A stretch of DNA of 64,000 bases, from assembly GCF_014252015.1 (NCBI RefSeq), contig NZ_CP059206.1:434001-498000 (forward strand), given 5' to 3'. The position numbers and the translations under genes are program-made. Positions 17,945 through 29,012 of this stretch are shown here, piece by piece. Source of the DNA: Blattabacterium cuenoti (GTDB lineage: Bacteria > Bacteroidota > Bacteroidia > Flavobacteriales > Blattabacteriaceae). The notes under the pieces are model-generated. The model was not told where the DNA came from. It did not search any database and saw nothing but the letters and a program-made list of their open reading frames with translations. Position 1 is the stretch's first letter. Each line of letters opens with the position of its first letter.

Positions 17945-17980
17945 TATTACAGTTCATATTAAATATCTATATTTGATATG
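17945..17980 (+). promoter_or_regulatory. Candidate DEAD-box helicase promoter with overlapping inverted repeat
   Basis: TATATTTG (17968-17975) matches the -7 consensus TAnnTTTG; the -33 position, 19 bp upstream, reads TATT, a weak match. The -7 box lies within a 12-bp inverted repeat, CATATTAAATAT (17955-17966) and ATATTTGATATG (17969-17980), with one mismatch and a 2-bp spacer. The ATG is 37 bp beyond the repeat. Confidence 0.4.
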
Positions 17981-18016
17981 AGATTAGAATTTTAATAGAA
18001 TTTTTACCATTCTTTT

Positions 18017-19651
18017 ATGAAAACATTTCAAGAATACGATTTTTTTAACGATAATATAATTCAAGCTATAGAAGCTATTGGATTTAAGTATCCAACACCA
18101 ATCCAAGAAAAAGTTATTCCTTTTTTGTTATCTTCAAAGAAAGATATTATAGCATTAGCTCAAACTGGGACAGGAAAAACAGCGGCTTTTGGACTTCCAA
18201 TTATTCAGAAAATGAATTTACAATCCAATGATCCTCAAGCTTTAATTTTATGTCCTACAAGAGAATTATGTATACAAATAACTCGTGATCTTTGTCGTTT
18301 TTCAAAATTTACAATGTTTGTAAAAATTATTTCTTTATATGGAGGAGCTAATATCAATTCTCAAATAAAATCCTTAAAAAATAAAACTCATATTATAGTA
18401 GGAACTCCAGGAAGGATTATTGATTTAATAAAAAGAAAAAAATTATATTTTAATGAAATTCAATATTTAGTACTTGATGAAGCAGATGAAATGCTCAATA
18501 TGGGATTTAAAGATGAATTAGATTATATCATAGAAAAATTACCGAAGAAAAGACAAAGTTTATTATTTTCAGCTACAATGTCTAAATATATGAATGTCAT
18601 AGCACATAAATATTTAATAGATCCTGTAGAAATTGTTACAGGAAAAAAAAATATAGGGTCCGATGATGTTAAACATGTTTATTACATAATAGAAAATTTG
18701 AATAAAAAATATTTAACTTTGAAAAGAATTGTGGATATTAATCCTAATATTTATGGAATTATATTTTGTAGTACTAAAAAAGAGACTAAAGAAATAGCCG
18801 AATATTTAATCAAAGACGGTTATAATGCTGATGCTTTGTATGGTGATCTTTCACAATCACAACGTGAGTCTGTTATGAATAGATTTAGAAATAGAAATTT
18901 ACAATTTCTTGTAGCTACAGATGTAGCCGCTCGTGGATTAGATGTTAACAATATTACTCATGTTATTAATTATAATCTTCCAAAAGAAAGTGAAATTTAT
19001 GTCCATAGAAGTGGACGTACAGGAAGAGCTGGAAATACAGGGATTTCTGTTTGTATTATTCAAACAAAAGAAATCAGAAATTTAAGAGAATTTGAAAAAA
19101 AAATTGGAATAAATTTTAAACGTATTATGGTTCCCTCTGGAGAAGAAATATGTGAAAAACAACTATTCTATTTTATAGAAAAGGTAAAAAAAGTAGTTGT
19201 AGACGAAAAATTAATGAAAAAATTTCTTCCTGAAATACAAAAAAATTTAGAATTTTTTGATAAAAAAGAGTTAATAAAACGTTTTTCTTGGATTGAATTT
19301 AATCATTTTATAAATTTTTACAAAAATTCTAAAGATTTAAATCCTATTTTTTATAAAAAAACCTATAATTCTAATAAAAAAAAACTGTTTTTAAAAACAA
19401 AAAAATTAAAAAGAGAATCTTTTTCAAAACTTTTTATGAATATAGGATCCAAAGATAATTTAACAAAATTAGGGTTAATTAATTTAATCAATCAAGTAGT
19501 TAATAATTCACATATTAATATTGGACATATAGAAATTTTATCAAATTTTTCATTATTTGAAGTAGAAAAACGTTATAGAAATAAAATATTAATAGGAATG
19601 AGCAGAATAAATCATTTTGGAAGACCTATTTCAATAGAAATTAAAAACTAA
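18017..19651 (+). CDS. DEAD-box ATP-dependent RNA helicase (DeaD/CsdA-like)
   Basis: RNA helicase with both RecA domains complete. Motifs in order are the Q motif [21 protein letters not shown], Ia PTRELCIQ, Ib [26 protein letters not shown] region [21 protein letters not shown] and [12 protein letters not shown]. After residue 380 comes a lysine-rich region and a C-terminal DbpA-like RNA-binding fold (residues about 470-540), as in DeaD/CsdA proteins acting in ribosome assembly and mRNA remodelling. Length is 544 residues. A candidate promoter precedes it and aroC follows after 13 bp. Confidence 0.94.
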   Translation: MKTFQEYDFFNDNIIQAIEAIGFKYPTPIQEKVIPFLLSSKKDIIALAQTGTGKTAAFGLPIIQKMNLQSNDPQALILCPTRELCIQITRDLCRFSKFTMFVKIISLYGGANINSQIKSLKNKTHIIVGTPGRIIDLIKRKKLYFNEIQYLVLDEADEMLNMGFKDELDYIIEKLPKKRQSLLFSATMSKYMNVIAHKYLIDPVEIVTGKKNIGSDDVKHVYYIIENLNKKYLTLKRIVDINPNIYGIIFCSTKKETKEIAEYLIKDGYNADALYGDLSQSQRESVMNRFRNRNLQFLVATDVAARGLDVNNITHVINYNLPKESEIYVHRSGRTGRAGNTGISVCIIQTKEIRNLREFEKKIGINFKRIMVPSGEEICEKQLFYFIEKVKKVVVDEKLMKKFLPEIQKNLEFFDKKELIKRFSWIEFNHFINFYKNSKDLNPIFYKKTYNSNKKKLFLKTKKLKRESFSKLFMNIGSKDNLTKLGLINLINQVVNNSHINIGHIEILSNFSLFEVEKRYRNKILIGMSRINHFGRPISIEIKN

Positions 19652-19664
19652 AACTTCTTTCATT

Positions 19665-20750
19665 ATGGCAGGGAATACTTTTGGTAATTTATTTAGAATT
19701 AGTACTTTTGGAGAAAGTCATGGAATGGCATTAGGAGGTGTCATTGATGGATGTCCATCAGGAATAGAATTAAATTTTAAAGAAATTCAATATGAATTAA
19801 ATAGAAGAAAACCAGGACAATCATCTATAGTAACCCAAAGAAATGAGCCTGATAAAATTAATTTTTTATCTGGAATTTTTAATAATAAGACTACAGGAAC
19901 TCCCATAGGTTTTGTCATTTATAACAAAGATCATAAATCTGACGATTATAATCATATTAGAGAAGTTTATCGTCCATCACATTCAGATTTAACATATGAA
20001 AAAAAATATGGAATAAGAGATTATAGAGGTGGAGGACGTTCTTCTGCAAGAGAAACAATATGTAGAGTAGTGGCTGGAGCTATTGCTAAACAATTAATAA
20101 AAGATATTACAATTACATCTTATGTTTCTTCTGTAGGAGATATATCTATAAATAAATCTTATCAAGAACTAGATTTATCTAGAGAATCAATAGAAAAAAA
20201 TCCTATAAGATGTCCTGACCCATATACTGCGGAAAAAATGATATATAAAATTAAAGAAATAAAAAATAAAGGGGATACAATAGGTGGGATTATCACTTGT
20301 GTTATTAAAAATCTTCCAATAGGAATTGGAGAACCTATTTTTGAAAAACTACATGCAGAGCTAGGAAAAGCTATGCTTTCAATTAACGCTGTAAAAGGAT
20401 TTGAATATGGAAGTGGATTTCATGGAACTCAGTTAACAGGTTCTCAACATAATGATTTATTTCAAAAAGATGGAACTACCAAAACAAATTTATCCGGAGG
20501 AATACAAGGAGGTATTTCAAATGGAATGGATATTTATTTTAGAATAGCGTTTAAACCTGTAGCTACAATAATGCAAAAACAAAAAACTATAGATAAACAT
20601 GGGAATTTTACCTTAATAGAAGGAAAAGGTAGACATGATCCTTGTGTTTTACCTCGTGCGGTTCCTATTGTTGAATCTATGACAGCTTTAGTTTTAGCGG
20701 ATTATTGGATGTATAATAAATTATCTAAATATTCTTCAATAAAAAATTGA
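19665..20750 (+). CDS. aroC: Chorismate synthase
   Basis: FMN-dependent last enzyme of the shikimate pathway, converting EPSP to chorismate. Family signatures are present: [18 protein letters not shown] near residue 16, [17 protein letters not shown]-like [11 protein letters not shown], the [11 protein letters not shown] block, and [16 protein letters not shown] near the C-terminus. The 361 residues are full length. Chorismate is used by MenF here and by aromatic amino-acid and folate routes elsewhere. Its stop overlaps the probable TTG start of miaA (TTGA). Confidence 0.97.
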   Translation: MAGNTFGNLFRISTFGESHGMALGGVIDGCPSGIELNFKEIQYELNRRKPGQSSIVTQRNEPDKINFLSGIFNNKTTGTPIGFVIYNKDHKSDDYNHIREVYRPSHSDLTYEKKYGIRDYRGGGRSSARETICRVVAGAIAKQLIKDITITSYVSSVGDISINKSYQELDLSRESIEKNPIRCPDPYTAEKMIYKIKEIKNKGDTIGGIITCVIKNLPIGIGEPIFEKLHAELGKAMLSINAVKGFEYGSGFHGTQLTGSQHNDLFQKDGTTKTNLSGGIQGGISNGMDIYFRIAFKPVATIMQKQKTIDKHGNFTLIEGKGRHDPCVLPRAVPIVESMTALVLADYWMYNKLSKYSSIKN

Positions 20751-21678
20751 ATCAAAAATTTATAATTTTTATTCTAGGTCCTACCTGTGTGGGAAAAACT
20801 CATCTTTCTTTATTTTTAGCTGAAAAATTCAAAACTGAAATTTTATCTTGTGATTCTAGACAATTTTACAGAGAATTAAAAATAGGAACTTCTATGCCAA
20901 CTTTGGAAGAAAGAACTCGTATTCCTCATCATTTTATCGGACATTTAAGTATTCATCAAAATTATAATGCAAAACTATTTGAAATAGATACCTTAAAAAA
21001 AATTTCAAAATTATTTACTAAATATTCTTTATTAATTATGGTAGGAGGATCTAGTTTATATGAAAAAGCAATAACAGAAGGATTATCTGAATTTCCTAAA
21101 ATCAATTCAGATATTAGAAATAATTTGATTTATCATTTTAAAAAAAAAGGAATTTCTTTTTTGCAAGAAAAATTTTTTAATTTAAAAAAACCAGGAGAAT
21201 CAATTGACATTTTTAATCCTAGACGTTTAATTCGATATTTAGAAATAGTTCAATCTACAGGAAAAAGTCCTTCTTTTTTTTATAAAAAAAAAAAAGAAAT
21301 TTTTTAATTTTAAAAATAGGATTGAAAATGCCTAGACATGAAATCTATTCTAGAATAAATAATAGAGTAGATCATATGATTAAAATAGGTCTATTAGATG
21401 AAGCTAAACTCTATTATCATTATAGAAATTTAAATAGTTTACAAACTATAGGATATCAAGAAATATTTGAATTTTTTTCTAAAGGAACAAAAAATTTGAA
21501 TGAAAGTATAGAAAAAATAAAAAAAAATACTAGGAGATATGCAAAAAGACAATTAACCTGGTATAAAAAAGATAAATCTATTATATGGTTTGATATCAAA
21601 GAAAAAAATAAAATTTTCAATTTTATTTTAGAAATAGTGGGCAATACTGGATTTGAACCAGTGACCTCCTGCTTGTAA
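20747..21678 (+). CDS. miaA: tRNA dimethylallyltransferase MiaA (split at A12 tract)
   Basis: Adds the dimethylallyl group of DMAPP to A37 of tRNAs reading UNN codons; MiaB then methylthiolates it. The N-terminal part (20747-21307) has the P-loop [23 protein letters not shown], and [11 protein letters not shown], and ends at a stop just after an A12 run (21284-21295). The C-terminal part in another frame carries [28 protein letters not shown] and [11 protein letters not shown]. One extra A in the A12 run joins the frames at exactly the expected place. TTG 20747 is the only possible start and overlaps the aroC stop. The last 14 codons run into the antisense of tRNA-Val, so the true C-terminus may be unusual. 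Confidence 0.88.
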
Positions 21679-21713
21679 AACAGATGCTCTAAACCAAACT
21701 GAGCTAATTGCCC
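21638..21713 (-). tRNA. tRNA-Val (UAC)
   Basis: On the minus strand the acceptor GGGCAAT pairs with ATTGCCC. D arm GCTC...GAGC, anticodon loop TTTACAA (anticodon TAC) and T arm ACTGG-TTCAAAT-CCAGT are present. Discriminator A; CCA is not encoded. It overlaps antisense the final codons of the miaA frame. Confidence 0.93.
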
Positions 21714-21720
21714 TATTTAC

Positions 21721-22995
21721 TTATTTACTCAAATGTAAGAAAAAATCCTTATAATATAACAAAATTTCAGATACAACAAACGTACTTCCACTTATCAAAA
21801 TTAAGTCGTTTTTGTTGGCTTTACTTTTAGCAGATAAGAAAGCCTTCTTTACAGAAGAGAAAAAATTTATTTTTTCATGATTTTTAAATATTTTATTAAT
21901 TAATATTGTTAAATCATGAATTGAATATTTTCTATCTATATTAGGTTGACAAAAATAATAAAAAGATTCAATAGGAAAATGTTTTAATAATTGATCTACT
22001 TTTTTTTCTTTTACAAAACCCAAAACTAAATGTAATTCTTCATATGATTCCTTTTTCAACTGCTTATTAATTACATGAACTCCTTCTTCATTATGAGCTA
22101 TATCACAAATAATTTTTGGATTTTTTTGTTGTAAAATATGCCAACGACCTTTGAAATTAGTATTATTTATAATGTTTTTTAATCCTTTTTCTATTGATTT
22201 ATTGGATACAATTATATTTTTTCTATAACGTAAAATATTTATAACTTTTAATACTACACTTCGATTCAAATTTTGATAATCTGCTTTAAATGGCATTTTA
22301 TATTGAAAATCTTTTTGAGATTTTACAGAAAAATAAATTGGAGCATTTTTTTTTATAGCTTCTTTAAGAAAAAGAAATTGAATATTTCTAGATATTTTTC
22401 TTCCTATTATTACGGATACATTTTTTTTTATAATTCCTGCTTTTTCCAAAGCAATTTCGGATTTTTTATTTCCCAGAGTTTCTGTATGATCTATGCTTAT
22501 ATTTGTAATTACAGATATTTCTGGAATTATCAAATTGGTAGAATCTAATCTACCTCCCATTCCTACTTCAATAATTGCTATATTTACCTTTTTATCTTTA
22601 AAATATTGAAAAGCTAAAGCTGTATTCATTTCAAAAAATGAAATTTTTTCTTTTTCTATAAATTTTTTATTTTTTTTTATAAAATCTACGATAAAATCTT
22701 TTTCTATTAAAACACCATTACAAGTTATTCTTTCTCTAAAATCGATTAGATGAGGAGAAGTGAATAATCCTATTTTATATTTTTCTTCTTGTAAAATAGA
22801 AGATAACATGTGTACTGTGGATCCTTTTCCATTTGTTCCACCTACGTGTATACTTTTAAAAAAATTTTGTGGATTTCCTAAATAAGAACAAAAATTTTGT
22901 ATTCTATTCAATCCTGGTTTATATGATTTTAATCCTACTTTTTGATACATAGGAAGACGTTTAAAAATCCATTGAATTGTCTCTACGTAATTCAA
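21721..22995 (-). CDS. folC: Folylpolyglutamate synthase / dihydrofolate synthase FolC
   Basis: Mur-ligase-like enzyme that adds glutamate to dihydropteroate and to folates. The N-terminal YKPGLNRIQNFCSYLG block, ATP-binding HVGGTNGKGSTVHML, FTSPHLIDFRERI and EVGMGGRLDSTN are diagnostic. Length is 424 residues, normal for the family. The start is TTG at 22993-22995. The next Met is at residue 16 and would cut into the conserved N-terminus, so TTG is preferred. It is 7 bp upstream (in transcription order) of tRNA-Val and divergent from glnS. Confidence 0.94.
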   Translation of the reverse strand: MNYVETIQWIFKRLPMYQKVGLKSYKPGLNRIQNFCSYLGNPQNFFKSIHVGGTNGKGSTVHMLSSILQEEKYKIGLFTSPHLIDFRERITCNGVLIEKDFIVDFIKKNKKFIEKEKISFFEMNTALAFQYFKDKKVNIAIIEVGMGGRLDSTNLIIPEISVITNISIDHTETLGNKKSEIALEKAGIIKKNVSVIIGRKISRNIQFLFLKEAIKKNAPIYFSVKSQKDFQYKMPFKADYQNLNRSVVLKVINILRYRKNIIVSNKSIEKGLKNIINNTNFKGRWHILQQKNPKIICDIAHNEEGVHVINKQLKKESYEELHLVLGFVKEKKVDQLLKHFPIESFYYFCQPNIDRKYSIHDLTILINKIFKNHEKINFFSSVKKAFLSAKSKANKNDLILISGSTFVVSEILLYYKDFFLHLSK

Positions 22996-23069
22996 GTCTC
23001 AATTATTAAAAATAACATAACAACAAAAATATATTTTTTTCCAAAAAATTGATTATATTCGTCCTAGAA

Positions 23070-24744
23070 TTGATTTCTAATTTTTTTTGATATAAAATCA
23101 CATCTACATTTTGTTGAAAAAATTATAGAGGAAGATATAAATAATGGATTTCCTATAAAAAAAATTAGATTCCGTTTTCCTCCTGAACCTAATGGTTATC
23201 TTCATATTGGACATGTTAAAGCGATATGTTTAAACTTTGAATTAAGTAATAAATATAAATCTCCAATCAATTTAAGATTTGATGATACTAATCCTGTAGG
23301 AGAAAATAAGAATTTTATAGATTCTATAAAACAGGACATCCTTTTTTTAGGGTTTCATTGGGATAATGAAAGTTATGCTTCAGATTATTTTTCTAAACTT
23401 TATGAATGGGCTATAAAATTAATTAAAGAAAATAAAGCTTATGTAGATGATCAATCTCAAAATATAATTCAATATCAAAGGAAAACTCCTTTTGAAATTG
23501 GTATTGACAGTGATTATAGAAATAGATCTACAGATGAAAATCTATTTCTTTTTAAGAAAATGAAAGATGGATTTTTTAAAGAAGGATCTTGTGTTTTAAG
23601 AGCTAAAATTAATATGAGTTCTTCAAATATGAATATGCGAGATCCAATTATGTATAGAATTTTACAAAAAAAACATCATAGAACTGGATATAAATGGTGT
23701 ATTTATCCTACTTACGACTGGACACATGGTTTATGCGATTATATAGAACAAATATCTCATTCTTTATGTTCTTTGGAGTTTGAAAATAGACGTCCGTTAT
23801 ATAATTGGTATTTAGATCAAATTTGTATTAATAATGAAGATTATATTAGGCCTAAACAAATAGAATTTTCAAGATTAAATTTAAGTAATACTATAACTAG
23901 TAAAAGAAAAATTCAATATTTAATTGAAAAAAAAGTAATTCAATCTTGGGATGATCCACGTCTTTTTACAATATCTGGATTACGTCGTAAAGGATACACT
24001 TCTGTTGCGTTAAAAAATTTTGTTCACAAAATAGGAGTTACAAAAAGAAATAATATAATAGATATATCTTTTTTGGAATTTTGGATTAGAAAACATTTAA
24101 ATAAAATAGCTACTAGAGTTATGGTAGTATTACATCCAATTAAATTAATTATTGATAATTATTCAAATATTACTGAATGGGTGGAAGCAGAAAATAATCC
24201 CGAAGATTTTAATTTTGGAAATAGAAAAATTCCTTTTTCTAAATTTATCTATATTGAAAAAAATGATTTTTTGGAAAAAAAAGAAAAAAATTTTTTTCGT
24301 CTTTGTATTGGAAAAGAAGTAAGACTTAAAAATGCTTATATCATAAAAGCAAATTATGTAATAAAAAATTCTAAAGGAAAAATAAAGGAAATACATTGTA
24401 CTTATGATCCAGAAAGTAAATCTGGAAAAAAAAATAAAATTGAAGAAAAAGGAAGAGTAAAAAGTACCTTACACTGGGTGTCTATAAAACATTCTTTTCC
24501 TATAGAAATTAGTTTATATAATCCTCTTTTTTTAAAAAAAAATCCGGATATAGATTTTCATATCAATCCTAAATCAAAAGATAAAATTATAGGTTATGCA
24601 GAACCTTATTTAAAAAAAGCAAAAAAAGGAGATCATTTCCAATTTCAAAGAATTGGTTATTTTTATGTGGATAGTAAAATCACAAATAATGATCAAGTCA
24701 TTTTTAATAATACGGTATCAATAAAAAATAGATATCAATCTTAA
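23070..24744 (+). CDS. glnS: Glutaminyl-tRNA synthetase (no conventional in-frame start)
   Basis: Class I synthetase charging tRNA-Gln. The frame is open from 23074 and encodes FRFPPEPNGYLHIGHVKA with the HIGH motif, then FDDTNP and, after 23560, YDWTHGLCD, GL-RRKGYTSVAL and the SKRK form of KMSKS. The first in-frame ATG (23560) is about 150 residues inside the catalytic domain and beyond HIGH, and no GTG or TTG occurs earlier in frame. TTG 23070 lies one frame away across a T8 tract (23081-23088); removal of one T gives a start MISNFFDIKSHLHFVE that fits the family. ATT 23080 as a rare start is the alternative. The stop is 5 bp from the convergent rpoC stop. Confidence 0.87.
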
Positions 24745-24749
24745 ATTGA

Positions 24750-27700
24750 TTATACAATATCTGGAGATATATTTTCATATTCTCTTAATCCTGTTCCTGC
24801 TGGTATTTTATGTCCCACGATTACATTTTCCTTTAACCCGTGTAAATAATCAGTTTTACTACTTATAGCTGCTTCACTTAAAACTTTTGTTGTTTCCTGA
24901 AACGAAGCAGCAGATATAAAGGATTTAGTTTGTAGAGCCGCTCTTGTTATTCCTTGTAGAATAGGTCTTGCTGTAGCAAAAATTGCATTTCTTATTTTTA
25001 TTAATTTTTTATTTTTATATTTCAAAACTGCATTTTCATTTCTCAAATCCCTATAACTAATAATATCTCCATTTTTAAATATTTCAGAGTTTCCAGAATC
25101 TTCAACCACTTTCATTTGAGATATTCTATCATTTTCTTCTATAAAATCATCTTTATATTCTATATTCCCCTCCAAAAATTTTGTATCTCCTACATCTATA
25201 ACTTCTACCTTTCTCATCATTTGTAAAACTATTACTTCGAAATGTTTATCATTAATCTTTACACCTTGCAAACGGTATACCTCTTGTATTTCTTTTATTA
25301 AATACTCTTGAACAGCTCTAGGTCCTCTTATATTTAAAATATCATTAGGAGTAATTGCCCCATCTGATAAAGGCATTCCTGCTTTTACGTAATCATTCTC
25401 CTGCACAAGTATTTGATTGGATAGTTTTACTAGATATTTTCTAATTTCTCCTGTCTTAGATTCTACAATAATTTCTCTATTTCCTCTTTTTATTTTTCCA
25501 TGACTAACTATTCCATCTATTTCCGAAACTACAGCTGGATTAGAGGGATTACGAGCTTCAAACAATTCAGATAAACGAGGTAATCCACCTGTGATATCTC
25601 CTGATTTAGCAGTTCTTCTTGGAACTTTAACTAATATTCTTCCTATATCTATTTTTTCTTCATCTTCTACCATTAAATGAGCTCCTACCGGTAGATTATA
25701 TACTTTTAATTCTTCATTTTTTTCATTAATAATTTTTAATGTTGGTATTAAATTTTTGTTTCTAACTTCCGTTATTACTTTTTCTTGAAAACCAGTTTGT
25801 TCATCTATTTCTATTTGAAAAGTAAGACCTTGTTCCAAATGTTGATAAGATATTATACCAGAAAATTCTGCAACAATAACTGCATTATATAGATCCCATT
25901 TGCAGATTAAATCTCCTGTTTTCAATCGATCTCCATGTTTTACATATAAAGAAGCTCCATAAGGAATATTATTAACCATTAAAACAGATGATTTTTCTAT
26001 ATTGAAAAGTTTCATTTCTGTAGATCGTGAAACTACTATTCCTATTTGATTCGAATCTTGACTTGTTGTCACAAATTTTAAATCTTCAAATTCCACAATT
26101 CCATCATATTTTGCTTTTATTTGTGAGGATTCTGTAATATTTCCTGCTGTTCCTCCAACATGAAAGGTCCGTAATGTCAACTGAGTTCCTGGCTCTCCAA
26201 TAGATTGCGCTGCAATTACTCCAACAGCTTCGCCTTTTTGAACTATTTCTCCTGTAGATAAATTACGACCGTAACATTTAGAACAAATACCCATTTTTGC
26301 TTCACAAGTCAAAGGAGATCTAACTTCTACTATTTCAATTCCAGAATTATCAATAATTTCTGCCATTTTTTCATCAATCATTTTTCCTGAAGAAATTATT
26401 AATTGATTGTCTTTATAAATATCGTTCAAAGATATACGTCCTAAAATTCTATCAAATAAAGTTTCTACTATTTCTTCATTTTTTTTTAAAGCAGAAATTT
26501 CTAATCCACGTAATGTCTTACAATCTTCTATTTTTATAATTACATCTTGTGCGGCATCTACTAAACGTCTTGTAAGATATCCAGCATCTGCAGTTTTTAA
26601 TGCAGTATCTGCTAATCCTTTTCGAGCACCATGAGTAGATATGAAATATTCTAAAATGGATAGACCTTCTCTAAAATTAGATAAAATAGGATTTTCAATA
26701 ATCTCACCTCCAGAAGATCCTGTTTTTTGAGGTTTGGCCATTAATCCACGCATTCCTGAAAGTTGACGGATTTGCTCTTTAGAACCTCTTGCTCCAGAAT
26801 CTAACATCATATATACGGAATTAAATCCTTGTCTATCTTCACGCATATATTTCATTACTTTTTCTGTAAGCATAGCATTAGTGTTTGTCCATATGTCAAT
26901 TACTTGATTGTAACGTTCATTATTTGTTATCAATCCCATATTGTAATTCATTTTTACATTATCTACTTGTTTAATTGCATAATTAACCATATTTTTTTTG
27001 TTATCAGGAATAATAATATCTCCCAATCCAAAAGATAAACCTCCTTTAAACGCGTTATAAAAGCCTAATTCTTTAATATCATCTAAAAAATTAGCTGTAG
27101 TAGGTACATCTGTAAGATGCAATATTTTTCCTATAATCTCTCTAAGAGATTTTTTTGTAAGAGATTCATTAATAAATCCTACTTTTTTGGGAACTACTTG
27201 ATTAAATAATACTCTACCCACAGTAGTTTCTATTATTTTACTAACAAATCTTTCTTTTTCACGAAGATTTACTTTAACTTTAATCAAAGCGTGCAAGTTT
27301 ACTATACCTTGATTATATGCTATTTCAACTTCTTCTGGGGAATAGAAAATAAAACCTTCTCCTTTTACTTTTACTTTTGAATTTGATAATAAAGGTTTGG
27401 TCATATAATATAATCCTAACACCATATCTTGAGAAGGAACCGTAATAGGAGATCCATTAGCAGGATTCAATATATTTTGAGAAGCTAACATCAAAATTTG
27501 AGCTTCTAATATAGCTCCATGAGATAATGGTAAATGAACCGCCATTTGATCTCCATCGAAATCTGCATTAAAAGCAGCACAAACTAAAGGATGTAGTTGA
27601 ATTGCTTTTCCCTCTATTAATTTAGGTTGAAAAGCTTGAATTCCCAATCTATGTAACGTAGGAGCTCTATTTAACAATATAGGATGCCCTCTTAAAACAT

Positions 27701-28976
27701 TTTCTAAAATATCCCATATCATGGGATCTCTTTTATCAATAATTTTTTTTGAAGATTTTACTGTTTTTACTATTCCTCTTTCAATCAATTTTCGAATAAT
27801 AAAAGGTTTATAAAGTTCTGCAGCCATATCTTTAGGTAAACCACATTCATGCAATTTCAAATAGGGACCTACTACAATAACAGATCGTGCTGAATAATCT
27901 ACTCTTTTTCCAAGAAGATTCTGTCTAAAACGACCTTGTTTCCCCTTTAATGCATCAGATAAAGATTTTAAAGGACGATTAGCTTCTGATTTTACAGCAG
28001 AAATTTTTCTTGAATTATCAAAAAGAGAATCCACTGCTTCTTGAAGCATTCTTTTTTCATTTCGTAAAATTACTTCAGGAGCTTTAATTTCTATAAGTCT
28101 TTTTAAACGATTATTTCTTATAAGTACACGTCTATATAAATCGGTCATATCAGAAGCAGCATAACGTCCTCCATCCAAAGGAACTAAAGGTCGTAATTCA
28201 GGAGGTATAACTGCTAGTACATGAATAACCATACAAGATGGATTTCCTCCATTTTTTTTACCTTCTCTAAAAGATTCAACAACTTGTAAACGTTTCAAAG
28301 CTTCAGCACGTCTTTGCTTAGAAGTTTCATCACGTGCTTGGTTTCTTAGTTCCATAGATAAAAGATCTAAATCTACTCTATTTAAAAGATTTTCTACACA
28401 TTCTGCACCCATTTTAGCAATAAATTTATTTGGATCAGAATCTTCTAATTGCTGATTTCCTTTCGGAAGTTTATTTAAAACTTGCAAATATTCTTCTTCA
28501 GTAAGAAAATCCCCTTTTTGAAAAGATGATCCATCTGAATATAAACCCATTCCTCCTTGAATAACAACATACCGTTCATAATAAATAATCATTTCAAGTT
28601 TTTTAGAAGATAATCCTAATAAATATCCAATTTTATTAGGAGAAGATCTAAAACACCAAATATGAACAATAGGAACTACAAGGCTTATATGTCCCATACG
28701 TTCTCTTCTAACTTTTTTTTCAGTAACTTCAACTCCACATCTGTCACAAACTATACCTTTATAACGAATTCTTTTATATTTTCCACATGCACATTCATAA
28801 TCTTTTACTGGTCCGAAAATTCGTTCACAAAAAAGCCCATCTCTTTCTGGTTTATGAGTACGATAATTAATTGTTTCTGGTTTTAATACCTCTCCATGAG
28901 ATTCCTTTAATATAATCTCTGGAGAAGCTAATCGAATAGTTATTTTATTGAATTTACTACTTTTTTTTCTATTCAT
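24750..28976 (-). CDS. rpoC: RNA polymerase beta' subunit
   Basis: Largest catalytic subunit of RNA polymerase, 1408 residues. The N-terminal zinc site uses Cys62, 64, 77 and 80 ([17 protein letters not shown]). The lid and rudder regions follow, then the Mg-binding [12 protein letters not shown] near residue 470, the trigger-loop/bridge-helix region including [17 protein letters not shown], and the second zinc site [15 protein letters not shown]. It is full length for Bacteroidetes, without the large gammaproteobacterial-type insertions. It is the last gene of the operon from the tRNA cluster, 36 bp after rpoB. No hairpin terminator is visible in the 5 bp before the convergent glnS stop. Confidence 0.99.
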   Translation of the reverse strand: MNRKKSSKFNKITIRLASPEIILKESHGEVLKPETINYRTHKPERDGLFCERIFGPVKDYECACGKYKRIRYKGIVCDRCGVEVTEKKVRRERMGHISLVVPIVHIWCFRSSPNKIGYLLGLSSKKLEMIIYYERYVVIQGGMGLYSDGSSFQKGDFLTEEEYLQVLNKLPKGNQQLEDSDPNKFIAKMGAECVENLLNRVDLDLLSMELRNQARDETSKQRRAEALKRLQVVESFREGKKNGGNPSCMVIHVLAVIPPELRPLVPLDGGRYAASDMTDLYRRVLIRNNRLKRLIEIKAPEVILRNEKRMLQEAVDSLFDNSRKISAVKSEANRPLKSLSDALKGKQGRFRQNLLGKRVDYSARSVIVVGPYLKLHECGLPKDMAAELYKPFIIRKLIERGIVKTVKSSKKIIDKRDPMIWDILENVLRGHPILLNRAPTLHRLGIQAFQPKLIEGKAIQLHPLVCAAFNADFDGDQMAVHLPLSHGAILEAQILMLASQNILNPANGSPITVPSQDMVLGLYYMTKPLLSNSKVKVKGEGFIFYSPEEVEIAYNQGIVNLHALIKVKVNLREKERFVSKIIETTVGRVLFNQVVPKKVGFINESLTKKSLREIIGKILHLTDVPTTANFLDDIKELGFYNAFKGGLSFGLGDIIIPDNKKNMVNYAIKQVDNVKMNYNMGLITNNERYNQVIDIWTNTNAMLTEKVMKYMREDRQGFNSVYMMLDSGARGSKEQIRQLSGMRGLMAKPQKTGSSGGEIIENPILSNFREGLSILEYFISTHGARKGLADTALKTADAGYLTRRLVDAAQDVIIKIEDCKTLRGLEISALKKNEEIVETLFDRILGRISLNDIYKDNQLIISSGKMIDEKMAEIIDNSGIEIVEVRSPLTCEAKMGICSKCYGRNLSTGEIVQKGEAVGVIAAQSIGEPGTQLTLRTFHVGGTAGNITESSQIKAKYDGIVEFEDLKFVTTSQDSNQIGIVVSRSTEMKLFNIEKSSVLMVNNIPYGASLYVKHGDRLKTGDLICKWDLYNAVIVAEFSGIISYQHLEQGLTFQIEIDEQTGFQEKVITEVRNKNLIPTLKIINEKNEELKVYNLPVGAHLMVEDEEKIDIGRILVKVPRRTAKSGDITGGLPRLSELFEARNPSNPAVVSEIDGIVSHGKIKRGNREIIVESKTGEIRKYLVKLSNQILVQENDYVKAGMPLSDGAITPNDILNIRGPRAVQEYLIKEIQEVYRLQGVKINDKHFEVIVLQMMRKVEVIDVGDTKFLEGNIEYKDDFIEENDRISQMKVVEDSGNSEIFKNGDIISYRDLRNENAVLKYKNKKLIKIRNAIFATARPILQGITRAALQTKSFISAASFQETTKVLSEAAISSKTDYLHGLKENVIVGHKIPAGTGLREYENISPDIV

Positions 28977-29012
28977 TTTTTATGTTATAAAAACAATGGA
29001 ATAATAAAAAAT

